In this document: positions 6,787 through 15,600 of the stretch, one piece after another
Layout: every line of letters starts with the position of its first letter
Position numbering within the stretch: position 1 is the stretch's first letter
Source of the DNA: Prevotella sp.
GTDB taxonomy: Bacteria; Bacteroidota; Bacteroidia; Bacteroidales; Bacteroidaceae
Direction of reading: 5' to 3'
Assembly: GCA_017557185.1 (NCBI GenBank)
Contig: JAFZAP010000054.1
Location: 150,279-214,278 of the forward strand
DNA: 64,000 nt
Made by a program: the position numbers and the translations under genes
The notes under the pieces: generated by a model
Told to the model about the DNA's origin: nothing
The model's database searches: none
What the model saw: the letters and a program-made list of their open reading frames with translations, nothing else

Positions 6787-9084
6787 CAAATACTTCTCGC
6801 AGATGTCGCGGGCAATCGCATAGGCATCGCCTTCGGGTTTTGACGAGTAGTGGTTGTGTTGCAGCGTCCAAGGTTCCTCCAGGGCATACCAGTCGATTTT
6901 CACATCCTGCTCCAGGGCCAGCGCGAAGAGGTCGGAAGTGCTCAAACCCTTGTAGCGGCCGCTGCCCAACTTGTCGATGTCGGGTTTCGACTTTGCCACC
7001 ATCTGGTCGCTCAGCGCCTTGAAGTAGGCAGCCCAGCGCATGTGGTAGAAGTCCTTTAGCAGCCCCTGCCACTCTTTGTGGGCATAGTCGCGCAGTCCGC
7101 CGTCGTCGGCACAGATGCGGTTGCCCCAGGTGGTAATCTGCACGCGGGCATTCCATTCATACTGGTCCTTCTCTTCAGGTGTGGTTCCAAGCGAGCGGGC
7201 CTGTTCCGTCCAATGGCCCAGACGGAATTCCGAACGTGTGCCCAGCAGACGGTCCTGATCGAGAATCATCTCGAGGAATCGCTGCGAGTCGCGCTGGAAC
7301 GACTCCCGGCGGAAAGCCTTGTAGTCGGCCATTGCCTGCTGATACTGCACGCGTCCCTGATCGGCCAACGCCTGACGCACGATGTCGACTAGGTCGTATT
7401 CGTAGTTGTTGTTACCGCGATATTTCTCGGCCACGCTGGCAAAGAGCAGGGCGGCACGGCGTGTGTCGTCGGGATCGTAGTAGTTCGACATCTTCGACCA
7501 CGAACTCACCTGGTAGTTGTTTTGCGAAGGCCGTCCGCAGAAAATACTCTCGTGAGGTCCCTGCTGGTTGTTGCCGGCCGGGCAGTTGTAGATGGAGTTG
7601 GCCAGAATCATCCATGCATCCTCGATGGCTTTGTCGTGAACGCCATAGCGGGCAAAGCAGTAGTCGCGGAGCCATTGTTCCTTAAAGGCAGCCCCCTCTA
7701 AACCTCCTCTCCCGGAGGGGTTGGGGGTAAGGCCTATCCATGGTAGTTCGCTCATCAGCTCGAACATCACGGGGTTGTTCTCCGAGCCTTCCTGTGTGAA
7801 GCCGATGCCACGCAGATGGCTGGCCTTTGGATTGGTTTTTGTCTGTGCAAAGTTACTCAGCAGCTGATCCATGCGGCCATGAAGTCCCACGTTTCCTCCA
7901 AAGTTCTCAAGCAGACAGAACAGCCAGTTGTGGTGGCCGTAGCCCTTGTCGCTCTGGAAGATAGAGGCGACACCCCATTTCGGGCGACACTCCGAGAACA
8001 GGTCGAGAATGAGCAGGTCACCGTTGGGCAGATTGCCGATGAGCTCCTCGCGCGGATTCTCCTGCCAGCCCTGTATCACCCATGTCGACTTCGGGTTGGC
8101 CTCTTTCATCTCGCGCATGATGGCCTTGCCCGATGCATCGAGGTCCACGCCCTCGGTGTTGCCGCCCTCGTGGAACGGATCCATCGAGTAGTAGTTGGCC
8201 TTTCCAAACAGCGCCGTCAGCTCTTTATAATATAAGGTGGCAATCTCGTGGAAGCGCTCATCGGTGGGTTGCAGGAATGCCGGACGTGTGTAGCCGTTCC
8301 AAGTTCCGCCGTCGGCAACGTTCAGTCCCAGCTTCTCGCGGGCGTTGCTGGGCACCATTCCGCTATAGCCGGGCAGCACGGGCTCCATACCCCATTCCTT
8401 CATGCGCTTCAGGATTTTCTTCTGCAGTACCTCCTGCTGTTGGTACCACGCATCGGGCAGCGGACCGCCCCAGCCCTCGAGGTTGTTCATCTCCCACCAG
8501 GCCAGGAAGGCCGGACCGGCGATGAAGTCGTTCACCTCCTGCTTCGTGTAGCCCAGTCGGAGCAGCATGTTGCGCCACACGCACTCCTCGCCGACCACAG
8601 CCAGCGGCAGGTTAACGCCGTGCAGCGCCATCCAGTCTATCTCCTGCTGCCAGCGCTCCCAGTCCCAGAATGCCATCGTGTAGCTGAACGTGCAATAGTT
8701 GAAATCGTAGCGCAGCGTCAGCGTGGTCTCGTGGCGTTCAGGCTTCTCCACACGCGGTAGCGTGGCAGGCAGTTTCGCCGTAGGGTTGTTCCACGTGATG
8801 TGAATGCCGCAGTAGTGTTTCAGATACCAGTTCACGCCTGTGGCGATGCTCACCCACGAGTCGCCTTTCACGCACACCTTATTGCCGCTTTGCGAGAGTT
8901 CGAAAAAAGCGGTTGTCGATGGCTCGTTCTTCACAAGGCTGATCTTGAATTTCTTCGATGCACCGCAATCGATGCGTTCCAGCATGTCGCCCACGGGATT
9001 GGCATACGAAAGCTGGCCGACAGCCAGCAGACATGCCAGCGCCAACATGCGGAAGAGGCCGTTCAGACCTGTAGGATTCTTCAT
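6748..9084 (-). CDS. GH89 alpha-N-acetylglucosaminidase (NAGLU family), secreted
   Basis: Removes terminal alpha-linked N-acetylglucosamine from host glycans such as heparan-type chains or mucin caps. The 778 residues open with a signal peptide (MLALACLLAVGQLSYA), then the NAGLU N-terminal domain, the TIM-barrel core (LRYDFNYCTFSYTMAFWDWE, WALHG-like stretch, PLPDAWYQQQ) and the helical C-terminal domain. Two segments are foreign: residues about 450-463 (TPNPSGRGGLEG), from a GC-rich repeat at 7692-7734 inserted in frame, and the C-terminal PTPSPSQKGGE from 6750-6786. The insert lies between LPWIGL and FKEQWLRDYC, probably on a loop. It is 26 bp downstream of the nitroreductase gene. Confidence 0.92.
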   Translation of the reverse strand: MKNPTGLNGLFRMLALACLLAVGQLSYANPVGDMLERIDCGASKKFKISLVKNEPSTTAFFELSQSGNKVCVKGDSWVSIATGVNWYLKHYCGIHITWNNPTAKLPATLPRVEKPERHETTLTLRYDFNYCTFSYTMAFWDWERWQQEIDWMALHGVNLPLAVVGEECVWRNMLLRLGYTKQEVNDFIAGPAFLAWWEMNNLEGWGGPLPDAWYQQQEVLQKKILKRMKEWGMEPVLPGYSGMVPSNAREKLGLNVADGGTWNGYTRPAFLQPTDERFHEIATLYYKELTALFGKANYYSMDPFHEGGNTEGVDLDASGKAIMREMKEANPKSTWVIQGWQENPREELIGNLPNGDLLILDLFSECRPKWGVASIFQSDKGYGHHNWLFCLLENFGGNVGLHGRMDQLLSNFAQTKTNPKASHLRGIGFTQEGSENNPVMFELMSELPWIGLTPNPSGRGGLEGAAFKEQWLRDYCFARYGVHDKAIEDAWMILANSIYNCPAGNNQQGPHESIFCGRPSQNNYQVSSWSKMSNYYDPDDTRRAALLFASVAEKYRGNNNYEYDLVDIVRQALADQGRVQYQQAMADYKAFRRESFQRDSQRFLEMILDQDRLLGTRSEFRLGHWTEQARSLGTTPEEKDQYEWNARVQITTWGNRICADDGGLRDYAHKEWQGLLKDFYHMRWAAYFKALSDQMVAKSKPDIDKLGSGRYKGLSTSDLFALALEQDVKIDWYALEEPWTLQHNHYSSKPEGDAYAIARDICEKYLKPTPSPSQKGGE
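7692..7734 (+). repeat. GC-rich dispersed repeat, copy 4, in frame inside GH89 gene
   Basis: CCTCCTCTCCCGGAGGGG at its centre and TTGGGGGTAAGG at its end match the family of 3495-3531. The reading frame stays open through it. Confidence 0.75.
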
Positions 9085-9110
9085 ATTACTCTGTTTTGTT
9101 TAGATTGTTA

Positions 9111-9803
9111 TTATTGGTTCCACTCGAAATTCTCCCTTCCGGCTCCAATCTCGAAGTGGCACTTGGCGATACCGAGGTCCATTTGCGTGAAACCTATCAG
9201 CGAGAAGAGTCGCTTGGCGAGCACTTGGCTTTTCATTCCGTCGCCAGCAGGGATGTACTCGAAGAAGAATTTCTGCTGGTTGACGGCTGTCGGAGCAAGG
9301 AGGGCGGCCTCCACGCCGCGCCTGAACCACGCTGGCGACTGGTCGTTGGCATTGCTGACCTGCTCCACTCGCTTAATTTTATGCGCGGCACCCTGTGTCT
9401 CACCGTAGCCGATGGCGATATATGCCTGGATGACCTCGCCTTCGTTGAGCACATACGTGCCGGGCACCTTCGAATAACTGAGTCCCACCCAGCAGGTGTT
9501 CAGTCCGAGCGTCTGTGCCAACAGCACCAGCTGTTCACCGTAGTAGCCGATGCGCTCATCGAGGTCGGCGGCCTTCTTTCCCGCCATCACGAAGTAGTTG
9601 CCGACGCCGCGGAACCGACCGTATTTGGCGAGCATGCCCAGAAAGGCTTTCGGCTCGTTGCGCACCAGCTGCATGTGCAGACGGCCCAGCGCGTTCAGCT
9701 CGGCAATCTTCTCTTCCAGCACGCCGACCACCTCGGCTGCCAGCGGCTGTTCTCTATAGGCTCTCACGCTGTGGCGGGCCTCAATGGCTTCTAGTAGTGT
9801 CAT
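9111..9803 (-). CDS. Nitroreductase-family FMN oxidoreductase
   Basis: A 230-residue nitroreductase-fold protein. MTLLEAIEARHSVRAYREQPL contains the S-R-R/S-V-R FMN-binding start typical of the family, and LGLNTCWVGLSYSKVPGTYV corresponds to the conserved central GLGTCW-type segment. It likely uses FMN and NAD(P)H; the physiological substrate cannot be told from sequence. It starts 1 bp after the stop of the large secreted protein gene and precedes the GH89 gene by 26 bp, so all three are probably one transcript. The link between a cytosolic reductase and glycan-degrading neighbours is unexplained. Confidence 0.85.
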   Translation of the reverse strand: MTLLEAIEARHSVRAYREQPLAAEVVGVLEEKIAELNALGRLHMQLVRNEPKAFLGMLAKYGRFRGVGNYFVMAGKKAADLDERIGYYGEQLVLLAQTLGLNTCWVGLSYSKVPGTYVLNEGEVIQAYIAIGYGETQGAAHKIKRVEQVSNANDQSPAWFRRGVEAALLAPTAVNQQKFFFEYIPAGDGMKSQVLAKRLFSLIGFTQMDLGIAKCHFEIGAGRENFEWNQ

Positions 9804-9804
9804 G

Positions 9805-12800
9805 CTACCTGACGACTTTCTTTCCGTTGATAATGTAGATGCCGCGCTTCAGCATTTGGCTTTCGGCGATGCGGCGTCCGCTGAGGTCATACACAACTTT
9901 TTCTCCCTTGTCGGCTGCCTTTACGTTCTCATCGATGCCAAGCGGCGTGTCATTCTGCCCGTAGAAGTAGAGACGGAAATGGTCGAACATCGTCCAATAG
10001 TACGACGGCGCACTCGTGCACTTCACACCCACTCGCAAGGAGGCACCTGCCTCGTCGAGTTTGCTGCTGACGCTGCTGTCGTAGAGGCCCTTTGCAAAGT
10101 ATTTCGCTGCTCCATCCATACAGTTGGGGACGTAGGTGCCGTCAGGCATCTGCACGTCGTGTCCGCCGCCATCGTTGAAGAGCGCTTTCGGCTGGCGGTC
10201 GTCGAGGATATGCTTCACGGCGGCCGAGGTCTTGTTGATGTAGAGCGAAGTGGTGATCTTGGCTGTTCCCTTGTCGTAGGGAGTGTAGATGTCTTCGTTT
10301 CTGCCCGGACGCTGGAAGATATAGGCACGCAGCGTATAGTTGCCGGCAGGCATGTCGTCGAGCACCTGATAGAAATCGAACGTCTTCTGGTAGAACTCGG
10401 AGGCTTGTGCACCATAGCCAGGATTACCGTTGGTCGATGTCCAGCCTGTCTTGCCGTCGTTGTTGAAATCGGGATTCTCCATCATATACGTCAGGTCGAA
10501 AGGCTGTTCCATATCGTTGGCCGACACGCTGGAGAGGAAGGTTATACTTGCCATACGTGCCTGCTCGATGAGCTCGCTCACCTCCTTGCCCTTCATGCAG
10601 GTTTCTGCCTGACTCTCTATGGCGGCAAGTGTCGTCTCCAGCACAGCATCGGCTCCCTCCACATTCTCCGTGTGGGGCGTCTCAGCAAGTTTGCGGATGC
10701 GGGCAAGCATTTCGGCGAGTTCGGAACGTGCCTGGTCGATATTGCCGTTGTCGAAGTTCTCGGCTTCCTTTGCCGTCAGGATGAGCCATCGCTGCGTGGT
10801 GGCCGACTTAGCGATGTTCCACGACGCTGCCCCCGTCTTGCCGTTGGCATTGGCGACGAGCGTCGGCGGGTTGGCAGAGCTTTCCGGGTGGATGATGTAA
10901 TAGCCGCGATGACCGTCCACGTTCACTCGTCCGCGCATCAGGTGGAAGTTGTCGGCAGCGGTGGGCTTGGTGTGCTGAGCGGTCTTGATGCCGCTGGCAT
11001 AGGTCATGTAGTATCCGCTGGCGGCATTGCGCAGCTGGTAGTACTGATTGTCGGGCGTGAAGGTCAGATACCAGGCGGCAGCATCGTCGGCAGCAGCATC
11101 TTCGACATCCATCGTCTTCCATTGCAGCTGGTGGTTGTCGGTCTCCACGAGATAGGCGCTGTGCAGACCGTGCTTCGAGTCCTCGTTCTTGATGTAGTAC
11201 TTCACGCCGTCTTCGTGGTTGAACGAATAGTAGGGTAGGGCATAGCCGATCTCGCCCGAGCCGGGTAGTCCGTCTTCGTTCAGTGCTTGTGCGAGGATAC
11301 CCATCATGCAGTACAGGTTGTCGTTGTGCGTATCCTCCTGAGCACCGTTGCAGCCGTAGGGCCACAGGTGCATGTCATCGCCGGTGATGACGGCGGTGGT
11401 GCTGTTGTCCCAGAAGCGCACAGCCTCGGTCACTCGGTCGCCGAGCCAATCGCCTCGACTACCATTGGAGCGCATCTCCGACGACCACCATATGTTGTGT
11501 GTACCCACGCCGATTCCGTGGAAAGCCTCATGCATGATAGTGCCGGGCTGCTGGTAGCTCGCATTCTCACCCACGCGCATCCAGCCGCCGTAGCTGCAGT
11601 CGGCAGTCGGCGTACCGGGACTGTAGTTCACGCTGATGCCGAAGCCGTGAATGCTGGTGAGGTTGTTCCAATAGTAGTCCATTGCGGTGTTGATGGCGTT
11701 GTTCAGTCGTTCGTTCGTCGCTTCATCGCCGCCGTTGTTATACCAGTGGCCGACGGAACCCTTCGGAACGGTGACGAACTTGATGACGTCGCCATAGCCC
11801 ACGGCATAATCCTTATTGATGGCGTAGGCGCGCATATAATAAACGGTGGCTGGCTTCAGGTCGCGTAGCCAGTATATTTTTCCTGCTTGGTTCAAGTATT
11901 CCGTCGTGCGATGGTCGGTCACCTTTGGGTCTGGATTCTCTGCCCAGCAGAAGCCTTGTTCCAGGATATCGCTTCCCTTCACGGTGCTCCGCCCGAAGGC
12001 CCATGTACAGCCGCGGATGAAGCGCTTGTCGGTGGTCACGACGGGAGCGTCGCCCGTGCCGTTGGCAATTTTAAACTCAAACGCAGCCTTCGTCAGGGCC
12101 TCGATGGCGGCGAGCACCATCGCATCCGTGGACTCAATGTTGTCATAGACCTGCTGGGCAGCATCGATGGCAGCTTGATACGCTGCTTTGTCGCCAGCCG
12201 ATGAGGCTTCAATCTCCTGCCGAGCCTCGGCGATGGCTGCTGCCAACTGTGCGAATACAGCCTGTGAGGCATCAGCCACTTCATAGGCATCATCGATTTT
12301 TGCTGCTGCCTCGCCCCAGCCCTCAGTAGTCGTCTGCGACAGCAGCGGACGGGCTTCGTCGATGGCAGCCTGCAAGGCCACCCGGGCGGCTTCGTTCATC
12401 TTCAGCACCACCAGCGCTTCGGCCTTGGCGATGAGCTGGGCAAACTCGCTCTTCACTTCGTCGAAGCTGTCGCCGATATATTCCAGTCGGAAGTTGTCGA
12501 CGGCAATCCAGTTGCCCGAGGCGTTCTCGCCCTTGAAGCCAATCTTCAGCTTCTCGCTCACCAGCACGAAGTCCAGCGTGTAGTCCTTGCGCGTGGTGAC
12601 AGCTTGCTCATGATCGCCCGCAAAGATGCAGGCACCGGTCTGCTCTGTGCTGGGTGTGTTTTCCTGAATGTTCTGTGCTGCAGCCTTCAGACGATAGTGG
12701 CCCGGCTTCATGTCCGGCAACTCCTGGCTCACCATTCCGTTTCCAACGGCACTGCCGCGACCCGTCCAGCGCTCCACGTACCACGAACCCTTCTTGATGT

Positions 12801-13608
12801 TGAACACCGAGTTGCTCTGCAATCCCATGCCCGAAGAGGTCCAGCCAGTGAAGTCACCCGTCTCGAAGCTGGGGTTCACGATGTGTGAGGTCATATCGAG
12901 CGGGTTCTCCTCGCTGGCATTGGCGCGACGGAAGATGTCCTGTGCCTCGTTGAGCGCTATGATGGCATCGGCCTGTTCCTGTCCGGTGGCCTGGTCGTTG
13001 GCAGCTACGGCGCGAGCGGCATCAATGGCTGCCTTCAGCTGGTCGGCCTGCTTGCCGCTGCCGTCGCCATAGAGGGCTTCAGCAGCAGCGATGGCCTCGT
13101 TCAGTGGAGCGCTGAGGTCGGTGCCTACCTGTGTCAGTCGGAAGTTGTCGACAGCAATCCAGTTGCCTGTTGCGTTGACGGCTTCGAAGCCTATCGTCAC
13201 CGTGCCCGACACGTAGTCGAACGCCACCTTGTAGGTGTCGCGCACGGTCACCGTCGTCTTGGCAGAGCCGGCAAAGATGCTGGCACCCGTCTTCTTCGCT
13301 GTCGGCGTGTCTTCTTGAATATTCTGTGCAGCAGCGGTCAGTTCATAGTTGCCGGGAGGCAGCGACGACAGCTCCTGGCTGACGCTGCCCGAGCCCACGC
13401 TACCGCCGCGGCCTGTCCATTTCTCCACATAGGTATTTCCGTCTTTCAGCGTGAATACATCATTCCCTTGTGTGCCCATGCTTTTATAGGCCCATCCCGT
13501 CATGCCCGATTCAAAACTCGGATTTGTGATTTTCGATGTGTAGTCGGTCTGTGCCGTCGTGCAGAGCACGCTTGTCAGCATGCACACCAACATAAAAAGC
13601 TTCTTCAT
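9805..13608 (-). CDS. Large secreted modular protein with HExxH metallopeptidase-like domain
   Basis: 1267 residues. Signal peptide (1-20, ending TTAQ); two homologous carbohydrate-binding-like beta-sandwich modules (about 22-160 and 240-378, both ending GNWIAVDNFRL); helical FIVAR-like segments (165-230, 385-515); an FN3-like domain (about 525-615); a putative peptidase domain (620-800) with HEAFHGIGVGTH at 693-704; a ricin-like/beta-trefoil region; another helical segment; a further sandwich domain; and a C-terminal YDLSGRR...KGIYIINGKKV tail, a common Bacteroidetes cell-surface sorting-type end. H693, E694 and H697 would bind and activate zinc. A glycoprotein- or mucin-directed peptidase is plausible but unproven. 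First gene of the operon with nitroreductase and GH89; own promoter at 13634-13663. Confidence 0.75.
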   Translation of the reverse strand: MKKLFMLVCMLTSVLCTTAQTDYTSKITNPSFESGMTGWAYKSMGTQGNDVFTLKDGNTYVEKWTGRGGSVGSGSVSQELSSLPPGNYELTAAAQNIQEDTPTAKKTGASIFAGSAKTTVTVRDTYKVAFDYVSGTVTIGFEAVNATGNWIAVDNFRLTQVGTDLSAPLNEAIAAAEALYGDGSGKQADQLKAAIDAARAVAANDQATGQEQADAIIALNEAQDIFRRANASEENPLDMTSHIVNPSFETGDFTGWTSSGMGLQSNSVFNIKKGSWYVERWTGRGSAVGNGMVSQELPDMKPGHYRLKAAAQNIQENTPSTEQTGACIFAGDHEQAVTTRKDYTLDFVLVSEKLKIGFKGENASGNWIAVDNFRLEYIGDSFDEVKSEFAQLIAKAEALVVLKMNEAARVALQAAIDEARPLLSQTTTEGWGEAAAKIDDAYEVADASQAVFAQLAAAIAEARQEIEASSAGDKAAYQAAIDAAQQVYDNIESTDAMVLAAIEALTKAAFEFKIANGTGDAPVVTTDKRFIRGCTWAFGRSTVKGSDILEQGFCWAENPDPKVTDHRTTEYLNQAGKIYWLRDLKPATVYYMRAYAINKDYAVGYGDVIKFVTVPKGSVGHWYNNGGDEATNERLNNAINTAMDYYWNNLTSIHGFGISVNYSPGTPTADCSYGGWMRVGENASYQQPGTIMHEAFHGIGVGTHNIWWSSEMRSNGSRGDWLGDRVTEAVRFWDNSTTAVITGDDMHLWPYGCNGAQEDTHNDNLYCMMGILAQALNEDGLPGSGEIGYALPYYSFNHEDGVKYYIKNEDSKHGLHSAYLVETDNHQLQWKTMDVEDAAADDAAAWYLTFTPDNQYYQLRNAASGYYMTYASGIKTAQHTKPTAADNFHLMRGRVNVDGHRGYYIIHPESSANPPTLVANANGKTGAASWNIAKSATTQRWLILTAKEAENFDNGNIDQARSELAEMLARIRKLAETPHTENVEGADAVLETTLAAIESQAETCMKGKEVSELIEQARMASITFLSSVSANDMEQPFDLTYMMENPDFNNDGKTGWTSTNGNPGYGAQASEFYQKTFDFYQVLDDMPAGNYTLRAYIFQRPGRNEDIYTPYDKGTAKITTSLYINKTSAAVKHILDDRQPKALFNDGGGHDVQMPDGTYVPNCMDGAAKYFAKGLYDSSVSSKLDEAGASLRVGVKCTSAPSYYWTMFDHFRLYFYGQNDTPLGIDENVKAADKGEKVVYDLSGRRIAESQMLKRGIYIINGKKVVR

Positions 13609-13633
13609 GGTTCCCTTTTTTTGTTTCTGTGGA

Positions 13634-13663
13634 CAAAGTTACGAATAAGTGAGCAAAAAGCAA
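13634..13663 (-). promoter_or_regulatory. Promoter of the secreted HExxH protein operon, CTCACTTATTCG spacer
   Basis: Reverse strand: TTG (13663-13661), 19 nt, TAACTTTG (13641-13634). The 12 spacer bases next to the -7 box equal those of the lysS and GH115 promoters. Confidence 0.75.
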
Positions 13664-13916
13664 AATGAAAAAAGATATTTTTTACATTTTCTTTTTCGAA
13701 CGGGAGTAACTTCGGCGTAGCCAAAGTACGAATAATCGAGCGCAGAACATTTAGAGTCCCTTGGCAAGGGACGGCTATAATGCTGGGATTTGAAGACAGC
13801 TCGGCTTTGTTTCTATCATTTGATTAATACCTGTTTTCTTTCCTTGCTGTTGCTATGTAATCGATGTTACTCAACAAAGTGTTGCGCAAATAATAATTGT
13901 TTTTCTACGGTTTTTC
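13664..13916. other. Intergenic stretch without recognised gene
   Basis: Only A/T-rich sequence and a second CGAATAA-containing block (13725-13742) resembling the shared promoter spacer are seen. No convincing coding frame was found. Confidence 0.5.
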
Positions 13917-13947
13917 TTGCAGATGTGAAGGAGATTTATTATTTTTG
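13917..13947 (+). promoter_or_regulatory. Promoter for the small transcription unit at 13953-14200
   Basis: TTG (13917-13919), 20 nt, TATTTTTG (13940-13947). Transcription would start near 13953. Confidence 0.6.
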
Positions 13948-13952
13948 CAACC

Positions 13953-14200
13953 GAAATCAAAACAATCACAGATGGTGCTGCCGGCAGGCGCCGGTTGTTT
14001 CCACAGTGGTTGCGATGATGCAGCAGCCATTGGCGCTGCTGATAGGCTCTCGAAGGGCTTCTCTATCATACGGGGGAATGGTCGCTTCGAGATGCCGGCT
14101 TCGATTGGGAGTAGTGATACTCTATACTGATTGTTTTTTTATGTTAATAAAATTTTTTCATTTGTGATCGGGAACCTCTGTGAAGAAGTTCCCGATCCTT
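13953..14200 (+). ncRNA. Candidate small structured RNA or 52-codon mini-gene
   Basis: A promoter at 13917-13947 and a strong terminator at 14166-14203 bound a roughly 250-nt unit in an otherwise empty region. Predicted helices by eye: CCGGC/GCCGG near 13980-13994, CAGCAGC/GCTGCTG near 14020-14040, and a long-range stem GGC-TCTCGAAG (14045-14055) with CTTCGAGA-T-GCC (14085-14096). A 52-codon frame (13972-14130, MVLPAGAGCFHSGCDDAAAI...) starts about 19 nt after the expected start site, so a small protein is an alternative. It does not show the hallmarks of RNase P, tmRNA or SRP RNA that I would recognise; 6S RNA cannot be excluded. Confidence 0.5.
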
Positions 14201-14203
14201 TTT
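14166..14203 (+). terminator. Intrinsic terminator
   Basis: Perfect 10-bp stem GATCGGGAAC/GTTCCCGATC with a 12-nt loop, followed by CTTTTT. Confidence 0.85.
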
Positions 14204-14210
14204 GGGGGAT

Positions 14211-14249
14211 GGAGCCTCTCCCCCCGCCCTCCCCCAAAGGGAGGGAGCC
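14211..14249 (-). repeat. GC-rich dispersed repeat, copy 5
   Basis: CCTCTCCCCCCGCCCTCCCC then CAAAGGGAGGGAG; same orientation as the copy at 3017-3053. A GGGACGGGG-type sequence (14275-14301) akin to the hairpin at 27810-27839 follows. Confidence 0.65.
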
Positions 14250-14307
14250 ATCAGCAAGTCACAAGACAGATTGTGGGCGGGGAATCAACCCCGTCCCTAC
14301 AGGTGGT

Positions 14308-14461
14308 GAAACATCGCTTTCGGACGGCTGGGGCAATACTTTCGGACACGTGGAGCAATACTTTCGGACACGTGAAGCATTGCTTTTGGACACGTGGAAC
14401 ATTGCTTTTGGACAGTGGGAGCTATGCTTTCGGAGGCTGGGAGTAATGCCCTAGGGTTCCG
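14308..14461. repeat. Degenerate 22-bp tandem array (seven units)
   Basis: Seven consecutive 22-bp units start at 14308, 14330, 14352, 14374, 14396, 14418 and 14440. The core is (G)AGCAATACTTTCGGACACG, and several units contain the near-palindrome AGCATTGCT or AGCTATGCT. There are no spacers, so this is not CRISPR. It lies just beyond the 3' end of the DMT transporter gene. Confidence 0.75.
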
Positions 14462-14530
14462 AAACCATTGTTCTTCCATGCTGGAAAGCATGTAACGAAG
14501 GTCTCGTTGCAGTGTTTTTGAATGGGAAAA

Positions 14531-15532
14531 TTACAGCAGGAAGAACAGCGAGACACCGATGCACGAGATGGCGGCACCCAGTACGGCGCGCATGGTGACC
14601 GGCTGATGGAACAGCCACCGCGACGGCAGCAGAATCAGGATGGGTGTGGTGGCCATTAGGGTGGAGGCGATGCCGGCGGCAGTGTGCTGTACAGCCATCA
14701 GCGACAGGCTCACGCCGATGAACGGACCTGACAACACGGTGGCGAGCATCGCCAGCACGGCAGTACGGTCGCGCAGCGAACTGAGCAGCGAGGGTCGCGG
14801 GCGCTCGGCGAGGGGTGTGTCGGTGGAGAGTCCCATGCTGCGCACCGACCGCTTCTTTCCCCACTCCCGCATGGCTATCAGCCACAACCAAGTGCACACC
14901 AGTCCGGCGGTGCAGCGGATGAGGTTACTGCCGAAAGGTACATAGCTGCTGATTTCGGCAAGGCGCTCGGCAGGCAGGGCAGCCGTGTAGCTGTCGATGC
15001 CGATCTTGCTCATCACAAGACCGAGGCCCTGTCCTAACGCTGCACCGAGTCCGTAGAGGACACCACGTCGCGGCAACGGCTTGCCGTCCTCGGTGCCTCG
15101 CTTGTCGCTCACGGCAACGGCGATACCTGCCAACGTCACCACCATCGCCAACAGCGAGTGCCAGGAGAGCGTCTGTCCGATCATCGTCCAGGCGAAGAAT
15201 GCGGTGAACGCCGGTGCCAGCGTCATGAAGAGCTGTCCAAACCGCGAGCCCATGGTGACATAGCTGTTGAAGAGACACCAGTCGCCGAGGAAGTAGCCTA
15301 CCATTCCGCTACCCAGCAGCCACGCCCACGCCTGCCAGCCTGCCTCCAGGGGTAGCGGTTTTCCTGTTGCCACCCACATCAGCAATACTGAGAACAGCAG
15401 CGCCAGCACCATGCGCCAGAAGTTCAGCACGAGCACGCCCATGCGCTTGCTCGCTATCTCGCTCGTCAGTGCGGACACCGTCCATAGTGCCGCCACACAC
15501 AGCGATATGATTTCTCCGAAGTACGTTATCAT
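14531..15532 (-). CDS. DMT-superfamily (EamA) transporter
   Basis: An inner-membrane carrier of 333 residues with ten predicted hydrophobic helices arranged as two EamA repeats (first ending near GMVGYFLGDWCLF; second beginning at GVLYGLGAALGQGLGLVMSKIG). Start MITYFGEIISLCVAALWTVS. A charged insertion of about 25 residues (KKRSVRSMGLSTDTPLAERPRPS) lies between later helices. Family members export metabolites or move nucleotide sugars and amino acids; the substrate here cannot be assigned. The gene stands alone, with a tandem repeat immediately upstream (15541-15600) and a 22-bp array downstream. Confidence 0.85.
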   Translation of the reverse strand: MITYFGEIISLCVAALWTVSALTSEIASKRMGVLVLNFWRMVLALLFSVLLMWVATGKPLPLEAGWQAWAWLLGSGMVGYFLGDWCLFNSYVTMGSRFGQLFMTLAPAFTAFFAWTMIGQTLSWHSLLAMVVTLAGIAVAVSDKRGTEDGKPLPRRGVLYGLGAALGQGLGLVMSKIGIDSYTAALPAERLAEISSYVPFGSNLIRCTAGLVCTWLWLIAMREWGKKRSVRSMGLSTDTPLAERPRPSLLSSLRDRTAVLAMLATVLSGPFIGVSLSLMAVQHTAAGIASTLMATTPILILLPSRWLFHQPVTMRAVLGAAISCIGVSLFFLL

Positions 15533-15540
15533 AAAAAGGG

Positions 15541-15600
15541 CTTAAAGGGTATAAAGGGGAGTGGAAGGGCATAAAGGGGAGTGGAGGGTATAAAGGGGGG
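15541..15600 (-). repeat. 19-20-bp tandem repeat (GGGYATAAAGGGGAGTGGA)
   Basis: Two and a half units start at 15547, 15567 and 15586. The same motif, in the opposite orientation, recurs as a 29-bp array at 52658-52715. The rest of the 15533-15774 gap holds no gene. Confidence 0.7.

Noticed and set aside
9784-11238. 484-codon forward frame opposite the large secreted protein
   Set aside because: Antisense shadow; the reverse frame contains HExxH, carbohydrate-binding-like and C-terminal tail motifs.
14308-14461. Possible CRISPR array
   Set aside because: Units are contiguous and degenerate with no unique spacers, and no cas genes are in the window. The same applies to 47453-47690.
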